Source: Draconibacterium sp. (lineage in GTDB: Bacteria; Bacteroidota; Bacteroidia; Bacteroidales; Prolixibacteraceae). From it: a DNA stretch of 5,922 bases. Numbering within the stretch: position 1 is the stretch's first letter; every line of letters begins with the position of its first letter. The stretch covers positions 1-5,922 of the forward strand of contig WGCT01000538.1 in the NCBI GenBank assembly GCA_015493625.1, given 5' to 3'. Under the pieces are notes generated by a model. The model did not search any database. It had not been told where the DNA came from and saw only the letters and a program-made list of their open reading frames with translations. Below are positions 1 to 5,804 of this stretch, in pieces. Both the position numbers and the translations under genes were made by a program.

Positions 1-133
1 AGCTATTAAAGTTTATTATTCTTAATCGTTACTTAATATTTTTAAAAGCAGATTAAAAGATATCGATTATTTTCAAAACTATATTAATTTTGGAAAAGCA
101 AATTAGATTATTCATCCCATTTAAATATTTATC
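1..133. other. AT-rich leader upstream of the oxidoreductase gene
   Basis: No gene or RNA was recognised here. The stretch is strongly AT-rich and holds one candidate -7 promoter box (85-92), annotated separately. There is no clear Shine-Dalgarno sequence before the ATG at 134, which is usual for Bacteroidota. No end of an upstream gene is recognisable, so the gene at 134 may be the first of its transcription unit within this window. Confidence 0.5.
85..92 (+). promoter_or_regulatory. Candidate Bacteroidota -7 promoter box (TAATTTTG)
   Basis: TAATTTTG matches the Bacteroidota primary sigma factor -7 consensus TAnnTTTG at every fixed position. It ends 41 bases before the ATG at 134, so transcription would begin near 97-102 with a leader of about 30-40 bases. 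No good TTTG -33 element is present about 20 bases further upstream. The call therefore rests on the -7 box and its position alone. In AT-rich DNA an 8-base match like this can occur by chance. Confidence 0.4.
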
Positions 134-1405
134 ATGGATTCGAACAATAAATCTACAAGAAGGAAATTTTTAAAAAGTGCCCTTGTTGCGGGTGCAGGAC
201 TTACAATTGTCCCTCGACACGTTTTAGGTGGAAATGGTTTTACTGCACCGTCCGACCAACTTACAAAAGCAATTATTGGAGTTGGAGGAATGGGACGCGG
301 ACACATTCCATACGAAGGGTCGCGCGTTGTTGCCATCTGCGACGTCGACACACAACATTTAGCAAAAGCACAAAGTTTAATCGATTACGATGTAAAGCAG
401 TTTCACGATTTCAGAGAGTTGTTGTTATTGCCCGAAATTGATGTTGTACACATTGCCACGCCACCACACTGGCACGGATTAATGGCTGTTGAGGCGGCCA
501 AAGCAGGGAAAGATATTTGGTGCGAAAAACCGATGACCCGCACAATTGGCGAAGGCAAAAAAGTTATTGAAGCGGTTCAGGAACACGGAAGAATGTTTCG
601 GTTGAATACATGGTTTCGCTTTAAAGGAACTTTCTACGGACTGGGAACCGATGTAAAACCACTAAAAAAAGTGATAGACAGCGGAATACTTGGCTGGCCG
701 CTAAAATTCACCGTAAGCGGAATTACCGGCTACAACTGGAAATTTTACTGGAGTGGCGAACACAATCTTACTCCCGAACCCATTCCTAAAAATCTCGACT
801 ACGATATGTGGCTCGGGCCTGCCCCCCACAAACCGTACAACCATCTTCGGGTTCACCAGAAATTCCGCGGCTATTGGGATTACGATGGTGGCGGACTGGG
901 CGACATGGGACAACACTACCTCGACCCGGTTCAGTATATGTTGGGAAAAGACGATACCAGCCCAATAAAAGTTGAAGTGGACGCACCACAACAACATTAC
1001 GATGCAGTAGGCTCGTGGCGACGCATTACATACACATACGCCGATGGTTGCCAGATTATTCTCGACGGTGAAAACCGCGATAAAGATGCTGCATACATCG
1101 AGGGGCCAAACGGAAAAATATTCCGCGGATTTAAATCAGACATTCCAAATCTGCAAAGTTTTATTAAAACTTTACCCGAGCCGGAACCACAAATTAAGGT
1201 CTTCTCCGAGTCGGTAAAAACACGAAAAAAATTCGCACTGAACGAAATGAACGGATTCCGCTCGGCAACAATTGTAAACCTCGGTATTACTGCTGTTCGC
1301 CTTGGCCGCACACTTCACTTCGACCCCGATAAATTAGAATTTATCGACGACGAAGGAGCAAACCTAATGATGAATCAACCCATGCGGGCACCATGGACAA
1401 TTTAG
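134..1405 (+). CDS. Tat-exported Gfo/Idh/MocA family oxidoreductase
   Basis: This is a 423-residue NAD(P)-dependent sugar dehydrogenase-type protein. Residues 8-15 (TRRKFLKS) form a twin-arginine motif, followed by the hydrophobic stretch 16-26, so export in folded form with bound cofactor is likely. The Rossmann fold starts with G49-V-G-G-M-G54 and ends its second strand at ICDVD (68-72). ATPPHWH (108-114) and the family signature EKP (131-133, catalytic-type Lys132) follow. The C-terminal substrate domain carries GGGLGDMGQHYLD (252-264), with D257, H261 and D264 in the usual metal/substrate-site arrangement. The tail RAPW (418-421) is typical of the exported subgroup. The ATG at 134 is chosen because it keeps the whole Tat motif. 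Length is normal and no damage is seen. The HEAT-DUF1080 gene downstream suggests C3 oxidation of glycosides, but the substrate cannot be read from sequence. Confidence 0.93.
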   Translation: MDSNNKSTRRKFLKSALVAGAGLTIVPRHVLGGNGFTAPSDQLTKAIIGVGGMGRGHIPYEGSRVVAICDVDTQHLAKAQSLIDYDVKQFHDFRELLLLPEIDVVHIATPPHWHGLMAVEAAKAGKDIWCEKPMTRTIGEGKKVIEAVQEHGRMFRLNTWFRFKGTFYGLGTDVKPLKKVIDSGILGWPLKFTVSGITGYNWKFYWSGEHNLTPEPIPKNLDYDMWLGPAPHKPYNHLRVHQKFRGYWDYDGGGLGDMGQHYLDPVQYMLGKDDTSPIKVEVDAPQQHYDAVGSWRRITYTYADGCQIILDGENRDKDAAYIEGPNGKIFRGFKSDIPNLQSFIKTLPEPEPQIKVFSESVKTRKKFALNEMNGFRSATIVNLGITAVRLGRTLHFDPDKLEFIDDEGANLMMNQPMRAPWTI

Positions 1406-1422
1406 CGTTTAATTTTTAAAAC

Positions 1423-1447
1423 TTGAATATTGAGTGTTGAATATTGA
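1423..1447 (+). repeat. Left arm of cassette inverted repeat, with internal direct repeat
   Basis: The arm begins 17 bases after the oxidoreductase stop codon. Its 12-base core TATTGAGTGTTG (1428-1439) is perfectly complementary to 1932-1943. After two mismatches, TATTG (1442-1446) pairs with 1925-1929. The arm is itself repetitive: TTGAATATTGA occurs at 1423-1433 and again at 1437-1447, a 14-base period. Confidence 0.75.
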
Positions 1448-1505
1448 TTATTAAAAACTACAAAGAACATACAACATTAAATAAAAAGTTAACAAGAAAA
1501 GAAAA

Positions 1506-1871
1506 ATGAGAAAGTTTGATTTAGAAGATAGACTCATTGATTATGCGATAGAAATTAGCAATATCGTTGATGAAATCGATAATTCAAAACTTGGGAATCA
1601 TATTTCTGGCCAGTTAATAAGAAGTAGTAGTTCTACTGCATTAAATCATGGCGAAGCACAAAGTGCGGAATCAAAAAGAGATTTTATACATAAACTAAAA
1701 ATTGTTTTAAAAGAGCTAAAAGAAAGTCGAATCTGTTTAAAAATAATTCAAAAGAAACCGCTAGTTACTAATGCATCTAAATTAGTCCAGAGGTTAAAGG
1801 AGACAGAGGAATTAATAGCCATTATTTTTAAAAGTATTGAAACCGCTAAATTGAATATGCAGAATTATTAA
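1506..1871 (+). CDS. Four-helix-bundle protein, S23/IVS type
   Basis: This 121-residue protein is of normal length for the four-helix-bundle S23/IVS family (TIGR02436-like), which is related to Avd of diversity-generating retroelements. The signature runs from QLIRSSSSTALNHGEAQSAE (36-55) into SKRDFIHKLKIVLKELKESR (56-75), the conserved helix 2 to helix 3 region with its N-x-x-E-A-Q and D-F-x-x-K-L pattern. Helices are expected near 5-24, 29-56, 58-82 and 88-118. There is no signal peptide, so it should be cytoplasmic; the protein is rich in lysine. Family members are often encoded inside 23S rRNA intervening sequences and are suspected to bind nucleic acid, but their function is unproven. 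This copy is free-standing, in the same direction as its neighbours, and enclosed by an inverted repeat. The ATG at 1506 follows a purine-rich run without a clear Shine-Dalgarno sequence. Confidence 0.88.
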   Translation: MRKFDLEDRLIDYAIEISNIVDEIDNSKLGNHISGQLIRSSSSTALNHGEAQSAESKRDFIHKLKIVLKELKESRICLKIIQKKPLVTNASKLVQRLKETEELIAIIFKSIETAKLNMQNY

Positions 1872-1924
1872 TCTTAAATATTAAGAATTTAATGGGGAGA
1901 CCAAGTATTGAAATAAAAAACATC

Positions 1925-1948
1925 CAATAAGCAACACTCAATAAACAA
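1925..1948 (-). repeat. Right arm of cassette inverted repeat
   Basis: Read on the minus strand, this matches the left arm 1423-1446 at 20 of 24 positions. That includes 12 consecutive matches (1932-1943 against 1428-1439). It lies 53 bases after the four-helix-bundle stop codon and 43 bases before the ATG of the HEAT-DUF1080 gene. In a transcript crossing both genes, the arms could pair to form a stem with the small ORF in its loop. Confidence 0.75.
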
Positions 1949-1991
1949 TTAAAAAGTAAAAACAGTTATAAACTATACTAATAACAATAAA

Positions 1992-4900
1992 ATGAATAAA
2001 TTAATAGCAATAGTAATTTTGGTAATTTTTAGCGTCGGAAGTTTTGCACAAGACAACCGCACGCTCGATACGAAAGTTGCCGATGTTTTGGCGCAAATGC
2101 CAACTAAAACCCTCACTCAGCGCGACAAAGCGATGGAAGAATTGGTTAGTTTGGGGCAAGAGGGATTTCAGAAAGTTGCCGCCGAGTTAACCCCTCCCGG
2201 AGTTGGCGACGACACTGCCGTACGTTTTGCCATTAACAGTTTGGCACGCTACGCAAGTCAGTTTGGGAAAGATAAAGAGAGAGCTTTTGCCGAGGCAAAT
2301 ATTTTAATTGCATTGAAAAGTCAAACCGATACCGAGGTTAAAACTTTTCTGTTAAACCAGTTAAATTTGGTAGGTAGCAAAAAATGTATCCCCGAAGTTT
2401 CGAAATATCTGACCGATAAAGAACTTTGCGAACCGGCAACACAAACACTTGTGGCACTCCGAATTAAAATGGTTGCCAAAAATATTATGGCAGCACTACC
2501 TTCGGTTGAGGGAAAAAACAGAGCAACACTGGTTCGTGCTTTGGGCGTTTTAAAATGCCAACACGCAGTTGATAAAATTACCCCTTTTGTTAACGACGAT
2601 GATGTGTACATGCGCAAAACAGCACTCGCCGCTTTGGCCAATATCGGTCTCCCCGATTCGTATAAAACACTGTTAAAAGCAGCCAAGAAAGTCGATTTTA
2701 AATACGACATTACCAATGCTGCCGAGGCATTTTTAATCTATACCGACCGCTTGGGTGAGGAGAATGAAATTAAGCTGATGGAAAAAGCTTGTTTAGAAAT
2801 TTTTAAAGCCAATACTTCTGAAAGTCTACTGCATAACTACTCAACCGGGTTGGCAATTTACACCAAATATTTAGGATACAGAGCCACACCTTTTTTGTTA
2901 GATGCAGTTGATAACAACAATAAACCGTTTCGCTATTCGGCACTTAATTTAGCCGAAAAAACAGGAGGTGTAGCCGACACGCGCGCGTGGATAGCAAAAG
3001 CCGACGATGTAAATCCGGAGGCGAAATCGGAGATTATTTCGATGTTGGGCCGCCGTGGCGACAAACTTGCCACCGGTTTTATTGAAGAAAATTTAAACTC
3101 AACAGCACAAGTTGTCCGCCAAGAGGCAATTTCAGCATTAGGCGAATTACAAGGTACCGACGCAATTCCGGCTCTGATTGCTCATTTGGCAACCGGAAAC
3201 GATTTAAATGCCACAAAAGCAACACTTTTACGATTAATCGACAACAAGCATTTGGCTGCCGTAGCTGCTGAATTAGACAATACAACAGGCAAAACAAAAG
3301 CTACATGTATCGATATTATTGCAGCAAAAGCAGGAACAAGATATTTCGACAAAGTGTATGCAACAACTGCCTCGACAGATGCCGACGAAAAAGCTGCAGC
3401 ATTTAACGCACTAAAAAGTGTTTCTACTGAAACCAACCTCGACAAATTGCTCGACTTGCTGCTTCGCATTGAGGATAAAACTGAGATAACACAAACACAA
3501 ATGGCTGTTGTTGCCGCTGCAAAAGGAGTTGAAACCGAACAAAAAAAGGAGGGCAAAATATTTACAACTTTAAAAACAACCGACAAAAAAGCGCGGATTC
3601 TTACAATTCTCCCCGAAATTGGTGGCGAATATGCCCTGAAAACAGTTACCGCTTATTTTAAATCATCAACCGGCGAAACAAAAGATGCAGCATTCGAAGC
3701 ACTATTAAACTGGAAAGATTATTCGGCATCGAAATCGTTGTACGAAATCTGCAAATCATCAACCGGCGAGTACGGGCAAAAAGCATTCGCTTCTTTTGTA
3801 AGAATGGTAGATGCGGCAACTATTCCCGACGACCAAAAACTGTTACAGTACCGTAAAATAATGGCCTACGCAAGTTCTGCCGACGACAAAAACAGCGTTA
3901 TTAAGGCAATTGGAAAGCTCAAAACATTCCTTTCACTGGTATATCTAAATCAGTTTCTCGATGATAAAGAATTGCAACAGGCTGCTTCAATATCAATTAT
4001 GGAAATTGCCCTGCCGCAAAACAACAAAAACAATGGTTTTTCGGGCGATATTGTAAGAGACTTACTCAACAAAGCAAAAGAAATTATGACCGGTGGCGAC
4101 AGTCAGTATTTTAAAATTGATATTGAAAATTACCTTGCTAAAATGCCAAAAGAGAAAGGTTTTGTACCGATGTTTAACGGTAAAAACCTGGACGGATGGC
4201 AAGGTATGCTCTTAAATGGCAACCCAATAAAAATAGCCGAGTTAAGCGAGGAAGAACGTATACAAGCACAGAAAGAAGCAAATATAAAAATGCATGAAAA
4301 CTGGAGTGTAAAAGACGGTAAAATTGTTTTTAACGGACACGGAGCAAACCTCGTTTCAGCAAAAAAATACAAAGATTTTGAAATGATTGTTGACTGGCTG
4401 ATTACAAAAAAAGGCGATAGTGGAATTTATTTACGAGGAACTCCACAGGTGCAAATCTGGGATACTTCGCGTGTTGAAGTTGGCGCACAAGTTGGTTCGG
4501 GTGGTTTGTACAACAACAATAAAGACAATGTGCGCAATCCACTGAAAGTTGCCGACAATCCAATCGACGAGTGGAATACGTTCCGCATTACAATGATTGG
4601 CGAAAATGTAACCGTTTATTTAAATGGCGAGTTGGTGGTCGACAATGTGAAAATGAATAACTACTGGAACCGCGAAATTCCAATTTTTGATGAAGGAACG
4701 ATTGAATTACAGGCACACGGGAATCAATTGCAATTCAGAGATATTTATGTTCGCGAAATAAATACCAAAGAGATTGGATTGACAGAAGAGGAGAAAGCTG
4801 AAGGTTTCGAGTCGCTGTTTAACGGTAAAAATTTAGATAACTGGCAGGGAAATAAAACCGATTACCATGCAAAAAATGGCGAATTGGTCGTCGATCCAAA

Positions 4901-5381
4901 AATGGGTGGCCACGGAAATCTTTATACCGAAAAAGAGTATAAAGACTTTATTTTCCGTTTCGATTTCCAACTCACTCCGGGTGCCAACAACGGCCTCGGA
5001 ATTCGTGCTCCTCTTGAGGGCGATGCCGCTTATGTTGGAATGGAGTTGCAGATACTTGATAACACGGCTCCCATTTATGCCAACCTGCACGAGTACCAAT
5101 ATCACGGCTCGGTTTACGGTGTAATTCCTGCTAAACGCGGCTACCTGAAACCGGTGGGCGAATGGAATTCCGAAGAGGTAATTGTAAAAGGTTCGAGAGT
5201 GAAAATAATTTTAAATGGCGAAGTAATCTTAGATGGCGACATTGCAGAGGCCAGTAAAAACGGAACACTCGACCATAAAAATCATCCGGGATTAAAACGC
5301 GAAAAAGGGTACATCGCATTTCTCGGACACGGTTCGAAACTGAAATTTAGAAACATAAGAGTAAAAGATTTAAGCAAATAA
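1992..5381 (+). CDS. Secreted HEAT-repeat protein with two C-terminal DUF1080 (3-keto-disaccharide hydrolase) modules
   Basis: This is an 1129-residue protein. A Sec signal peptide (Lys3, hydrophobic 4-15, probable cleavage after SFA near residue 19) indicates the periplasm or cell surface; there is no lipobox cysteine. Residues about 25-710 form an alpha-solenoid of HEAT-like repeats, clearest at 204-233 and 374-399 (VVRQEAISALGELQG and following). DUF1080 module 1 (about 724-923) runs from FNGKNLDGWQG, through a helical insert at about 738-765, GDSGIYLRG, QVQIWD, GSGGLYNN and EWNTFRI, to QFRDIYVREI. Module 2 (about 937-1127) has FNGKNLDNWQG, MELQILDN, YQYHGSVYGV, PVGEWN and KFRNIRVKDL. DUF1080 proteins act on 3-keto sugars made by Gfo/Idh/MocA enzymes, matching the gene at 134. 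The solenoid is probably a scaffold or binding platform (inference). The ATG at 1992 gives an intact signal peptide. No TAnnTTTG box is seen just upstream, consistent with cotranscription. Confidence 0.92.
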   Translation: MNKLIAIVILVIFSVGSFAQDNRTLDTKVADVLAQMPTKTLTQRDKAMEELVSLGQEGFQKVAAELTPPGVGDDTAVRFAINSLARYASQFGKDKERAFAEANILIALKSQTDTEVKTFLLNQLNLVGSKKCIPEVSKYLTDKELCEPATQTLVALRIKMVAKNIMAALPSVEGKNRATLVRALGVLKCQHAVDKITPFVNDDDVYMRKTALAALANIGLPDSYKTLLKAAKKVDFKYDITNAAEAFLIYTDRLGEENEIKLMEKACLEIFKANTSESLLHNYSTGLAIYTKYLGYRATPFLLDAVDNNNKPFRYSALNLAEKTGGVADTRAWIAKADDVNPEAKSEIISMLGRRGDKLATGFIEENLNSTAQVVRQEAISALGELQGTDAIPALIAHLATGNDLNATKATLLRLIDNKHLAAVAAELDNTTGKTKATCIDIIAAKAGTRYFDKVYATTASTDADEKAAAFNALKSVSTETNLDKLLDLLLRIEDKTEITQTQMAVVAAAKGVETEQKKEGKIFTTLKTTDKKARILTILPEIGGEYALKTVTAYFKSSTGETKDAAFEALLNWKDYSASKSLYEICKSSTGEYGQKAFASFVRMVDAATIPDDQKLLQYRKIMAYASSADDKNSVIKAIGKLKTFLSLVYLNQFLDDKELQQAASISIMEIALPQNNKNNGFSGDIVRDLLNKAKEIMTGGDSQYFKIDIENYLAKMPKEKGFVPMFNGKNLDGWQGMLLNGNPIKIAELSEEERIQAQKEANIKMHENWSVKDGKIVFNGHGANLVSAKKYKDFEMIVDWLITKKGDSGIYLRGTPQVQIWDTSRVEVGAQVGSGGLYNNNKDNVRNPLKVADNPIDEWNTFRITMIGENVTVYLNGELVVDNVKMNNYWNREIPIFDEGTIELQAHGNQLQFRDIYVREINTKEIGLTEEEKAEGFESLFNGKNLDNWQGNKTDYHAKNGELVVDPKMGGHGNLYTEKEYKDFIFRFDFQLTPGANNGLGIRAPLEGDAAYVGMELQILDNTAPIYANLHEYQYHGSVYGVIPAKRGYLKPVGEWNSEEVIVKGSRVKIILNGEVILDGDIAEASKNGTLDHKNHPGLKREKGYIAFLGHGSKLKFRNIRVKDLSK
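3660..3769 (+). repeat. 17-base direct repeat inside the HEAT region, 93-base period
   Basis: AAATCATCAACCGGCGA occurs at 3660-3676 and 3753-3769, in the same frame, encoding KSSTGE at residues 557-562 and 588-593. The 31-residue spacing equals one HEAT-type helical pair, so this marks two adjacent solenoid units with unusually similar DNA. Confidence 0.6.
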
Positions 5382-5386
5382 TTGAA

Positions 5387-5425
5387 CCCCTCTGAATTTT
5401 CTAATTCGTAGGAATTCTTTCGGGG
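5387..5425 (+). other. Weak hairpin after the HEAT-DUF1080 stop codon
   Basis: CCCC (5387-5390) can pair with GGGG (5422-5425), and GAATT (5394-5398) with AATTC (5413-5417), across an internal loop and a 14-base apical loop. There is no T-run directly after it, so it is not a terminator by itself. It may protect the 3' end of the message or be chance. Confidence 0.3.
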
Positions 5426-5431
5426 AAATTT

Positions 5432-5473
5432 AAAAGGTACCATCTCAATAGTTTTTGAGATGGTATTTTTTTT
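5432..5473 (+). terminator. Strong Rho-independent terminator
   Basis: TACCATCTCAA (5438-5448) and TTGAGATGGTA (5455-5465) form a perfect 11-base-pair stem with a 6-base loop, followed directly by eight T (5466-5473). AAAAGG just upstream (5432-5437) can extend the stem through G-U and A-U pairs into the T-run. It lies about 56 bases after the HEAT-DUF1080 stop and should end the whole operon. Confidence 0.9.
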
Positions 5474-5571
5474 GTTTGACTTTATTGGACTGGCATTTAA
5501 ACCTTATCGTTCGTTATATTTTCATATCATGCTAACAATCAGCAAAATACTTAAACAACCGCGTTTGTGTC

Positions 5572-5590
5572 TAATAGTTAATATTCAACA
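5572..5590 (-). repeat. Third copy of the cassette-arm repeat
   Basis: Read on the minus strand, this segment begins TGTTGAATATT and matches 1435-1453 at 17 of 19 positions, including the first 11 without interruption. It lies almost 4 kb from the cassette with no four-helix-bundle gene beside it in the window. It may therefore be a solo arm or a dispersed repeat. AT-richness raises the chance of coincidence. Confidence 0.45.
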
Positions 5591-5627
5591 TCTTTGTTTT
5601 GTTTGGAGTCTTATTTCTTCCGAAAGC

Positions 5628-5647
5628 TCCGAAGGAATCCCTTTGGA
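5628..5647. repeat. Small intergenic palindrome (REP-like)
   Basis: TCCGAAGG (5628-5635) and CCTTTGGA (5640-5647) form an 8-base-pair stem with one G-U pair and a 4-base loop. TCCGAA also occurs ten bases upstream of the left arm start, at 5619-5624, giving a short tandem element. The segment is richer in G and C than its surroundings and lies between the operon terminator and a promoter-like box. No T-run follows, so a terminator is unlikely. Confidence 0.4.
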
Positions 5648-5694
5648 ATAAAAATCTAACAATCTTATATTAAATGCAGTTTAGATTAAAATTT

Positions 5695-5702
5695 TATCTT
5701 TG
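5695..5702 (+). promoter_or_regulatory. Candidate Bacteroidota -7 promoter box (TATCTTTG)
   Basis: TATCTTTG matches TAnnTTTG exactly and ends 24 bases before an ATG at 5727. A clear TTTG -33 element is not seen at the usual distance. The good -7 box, the short leader and a signal-peptide-like start together suggest a genuine transcription start, even though the ORF it serves is very short. Confidence 0.45.
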
Positions 5703-5726
5703 ATTAGTAAATCAAATTTCAAAACG

Positions 5727-5804
5727 ATGAAAAATAAAAGTCTGCTTTTCATTTTAACTCTTTTCCTTTTTTCAATACTCCGTTATAATCTCAAGCGGCA
5801 ATAG
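5727..5804 (+). pseudogene. 25-codon signal-peptide-like ORF, possibly the broken start of a secreted-protein gene
   Basis: The ORF starts MKNKSLLFILTLFLFSIL: a short lysine-containing N-terminus and about 13 hydrophobic residues, a typical Sec signal sequence. It then turns polar (RYNLKRQ) and stops at 5802-5804. A perfect -7 box lies just upstream. The simplest reading is the 5' remnant of a secreted-protein gene lost by deletion or insertion. A genuine small membrane peptide is the alternative. After a stop at 5786-5788, another plus-strand frame is open to the window end, so a frameshifted gene cannot be excluded, but its peptide resembles nothing recognised. Its last 14 bases overlap a possible minus-strand ORF end. 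Confidence 0.3.

Larger units (their letters stand above)
1413..1955 (+). mobile_element. Inverted-repeat-bounded four-helix-bundle cassette (IVS-like)
   Basis: About 540 bases lying between the two catabolic genes are bracketed by an imperfect inverted repeat. The core arms are 1423-1446 and 1925-1948, pairing at 20 of 24 positions. After a 3-base bulge (1420-1422), TTTTTAA at 1413-1419 also pairs with 1949-1955. The only gene inside is the four-helix-bundle ORF. Removing 1413-1955 would leave 43 bases between the flanking genes. Intervening sequences of 23S rRNA genes share this plan, with complementary ends around an S23-type ORF. No transposase and no clear target-site duplication are visible, so mobility is inferred from structure and context only. 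Confidence 0.5.
5474..5694. other. Intergenic stretch after the terminator, with repeat fragments
   Basis: No convincing gene is seen. A 63-codon plus-strand ORF opens inside the terminator hairpin (5460-5651), so it is not credible as a gene. The stretch contains a minus-strand copy of the cassette-arm repeat (5572-5590) and a small palindrome (5628-5647), both listed separately. The mixture looks like accumulated intergenic repeat material. Confidence 0.5.

Noticed and set aside
701..997. Minus-strand 98-codon ORF
   Set aside because: It lies wholly inside the well-supported oxidoreductase gene, has no family resemblance and no own promoter; it is a shadow frame.
997..1311. Minus-strand 104-codon ORF
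   Set aside because: Antisense to the conserved C-terminal domain of the oxidoreductase; the peptide has no recognisable domain.
1506..1871. Diversity-generating retroelement accessory (Avd) gene
   Set aside because: The fold family is related, but there is no reverse transcriptase and no template/variable repeat pair in the window.
1873..1885. CTTAA/TTAAG mini-palindrome after the four-helix-bundle stop as a terminator
   Set aside because: Only five A-T-dominated pairs around a 3-base loop and no T-run; too weak to stop transcription.
1413..1955. Intervening sequence of a 23S rRNA gene
   Set aside because: The flanks are protein genes, with no rRNA sequence on either side; only the element type is similar.
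1400..1965. Target-site duplication around the cassette
   Set aside because: The bases just outside the arms (ending GCGTTTAA on the left, starting GTAAAAAC on the right) share no convincing direct repeat.
2321..2716. Minus-strand 131-codon ORF
   Set aside because: Antisense to the HEAT region; serine- and leucine-rich composition is as expected from the reverse of lysine- and alanine-rich codons.
3182..3586. Minus-strand 134-codon ORF
   Set aside because: Same reason: the reverse frame of HEAT-repeat coding DNA with no independent support.
5460..5651. Plus-strand 63-codon ORF ending in SSESSEGIPLE
   Set aside because: Its start codon lies in the right half of the terminator stem and its end reads through a palindrome; there is no domain or start signal.
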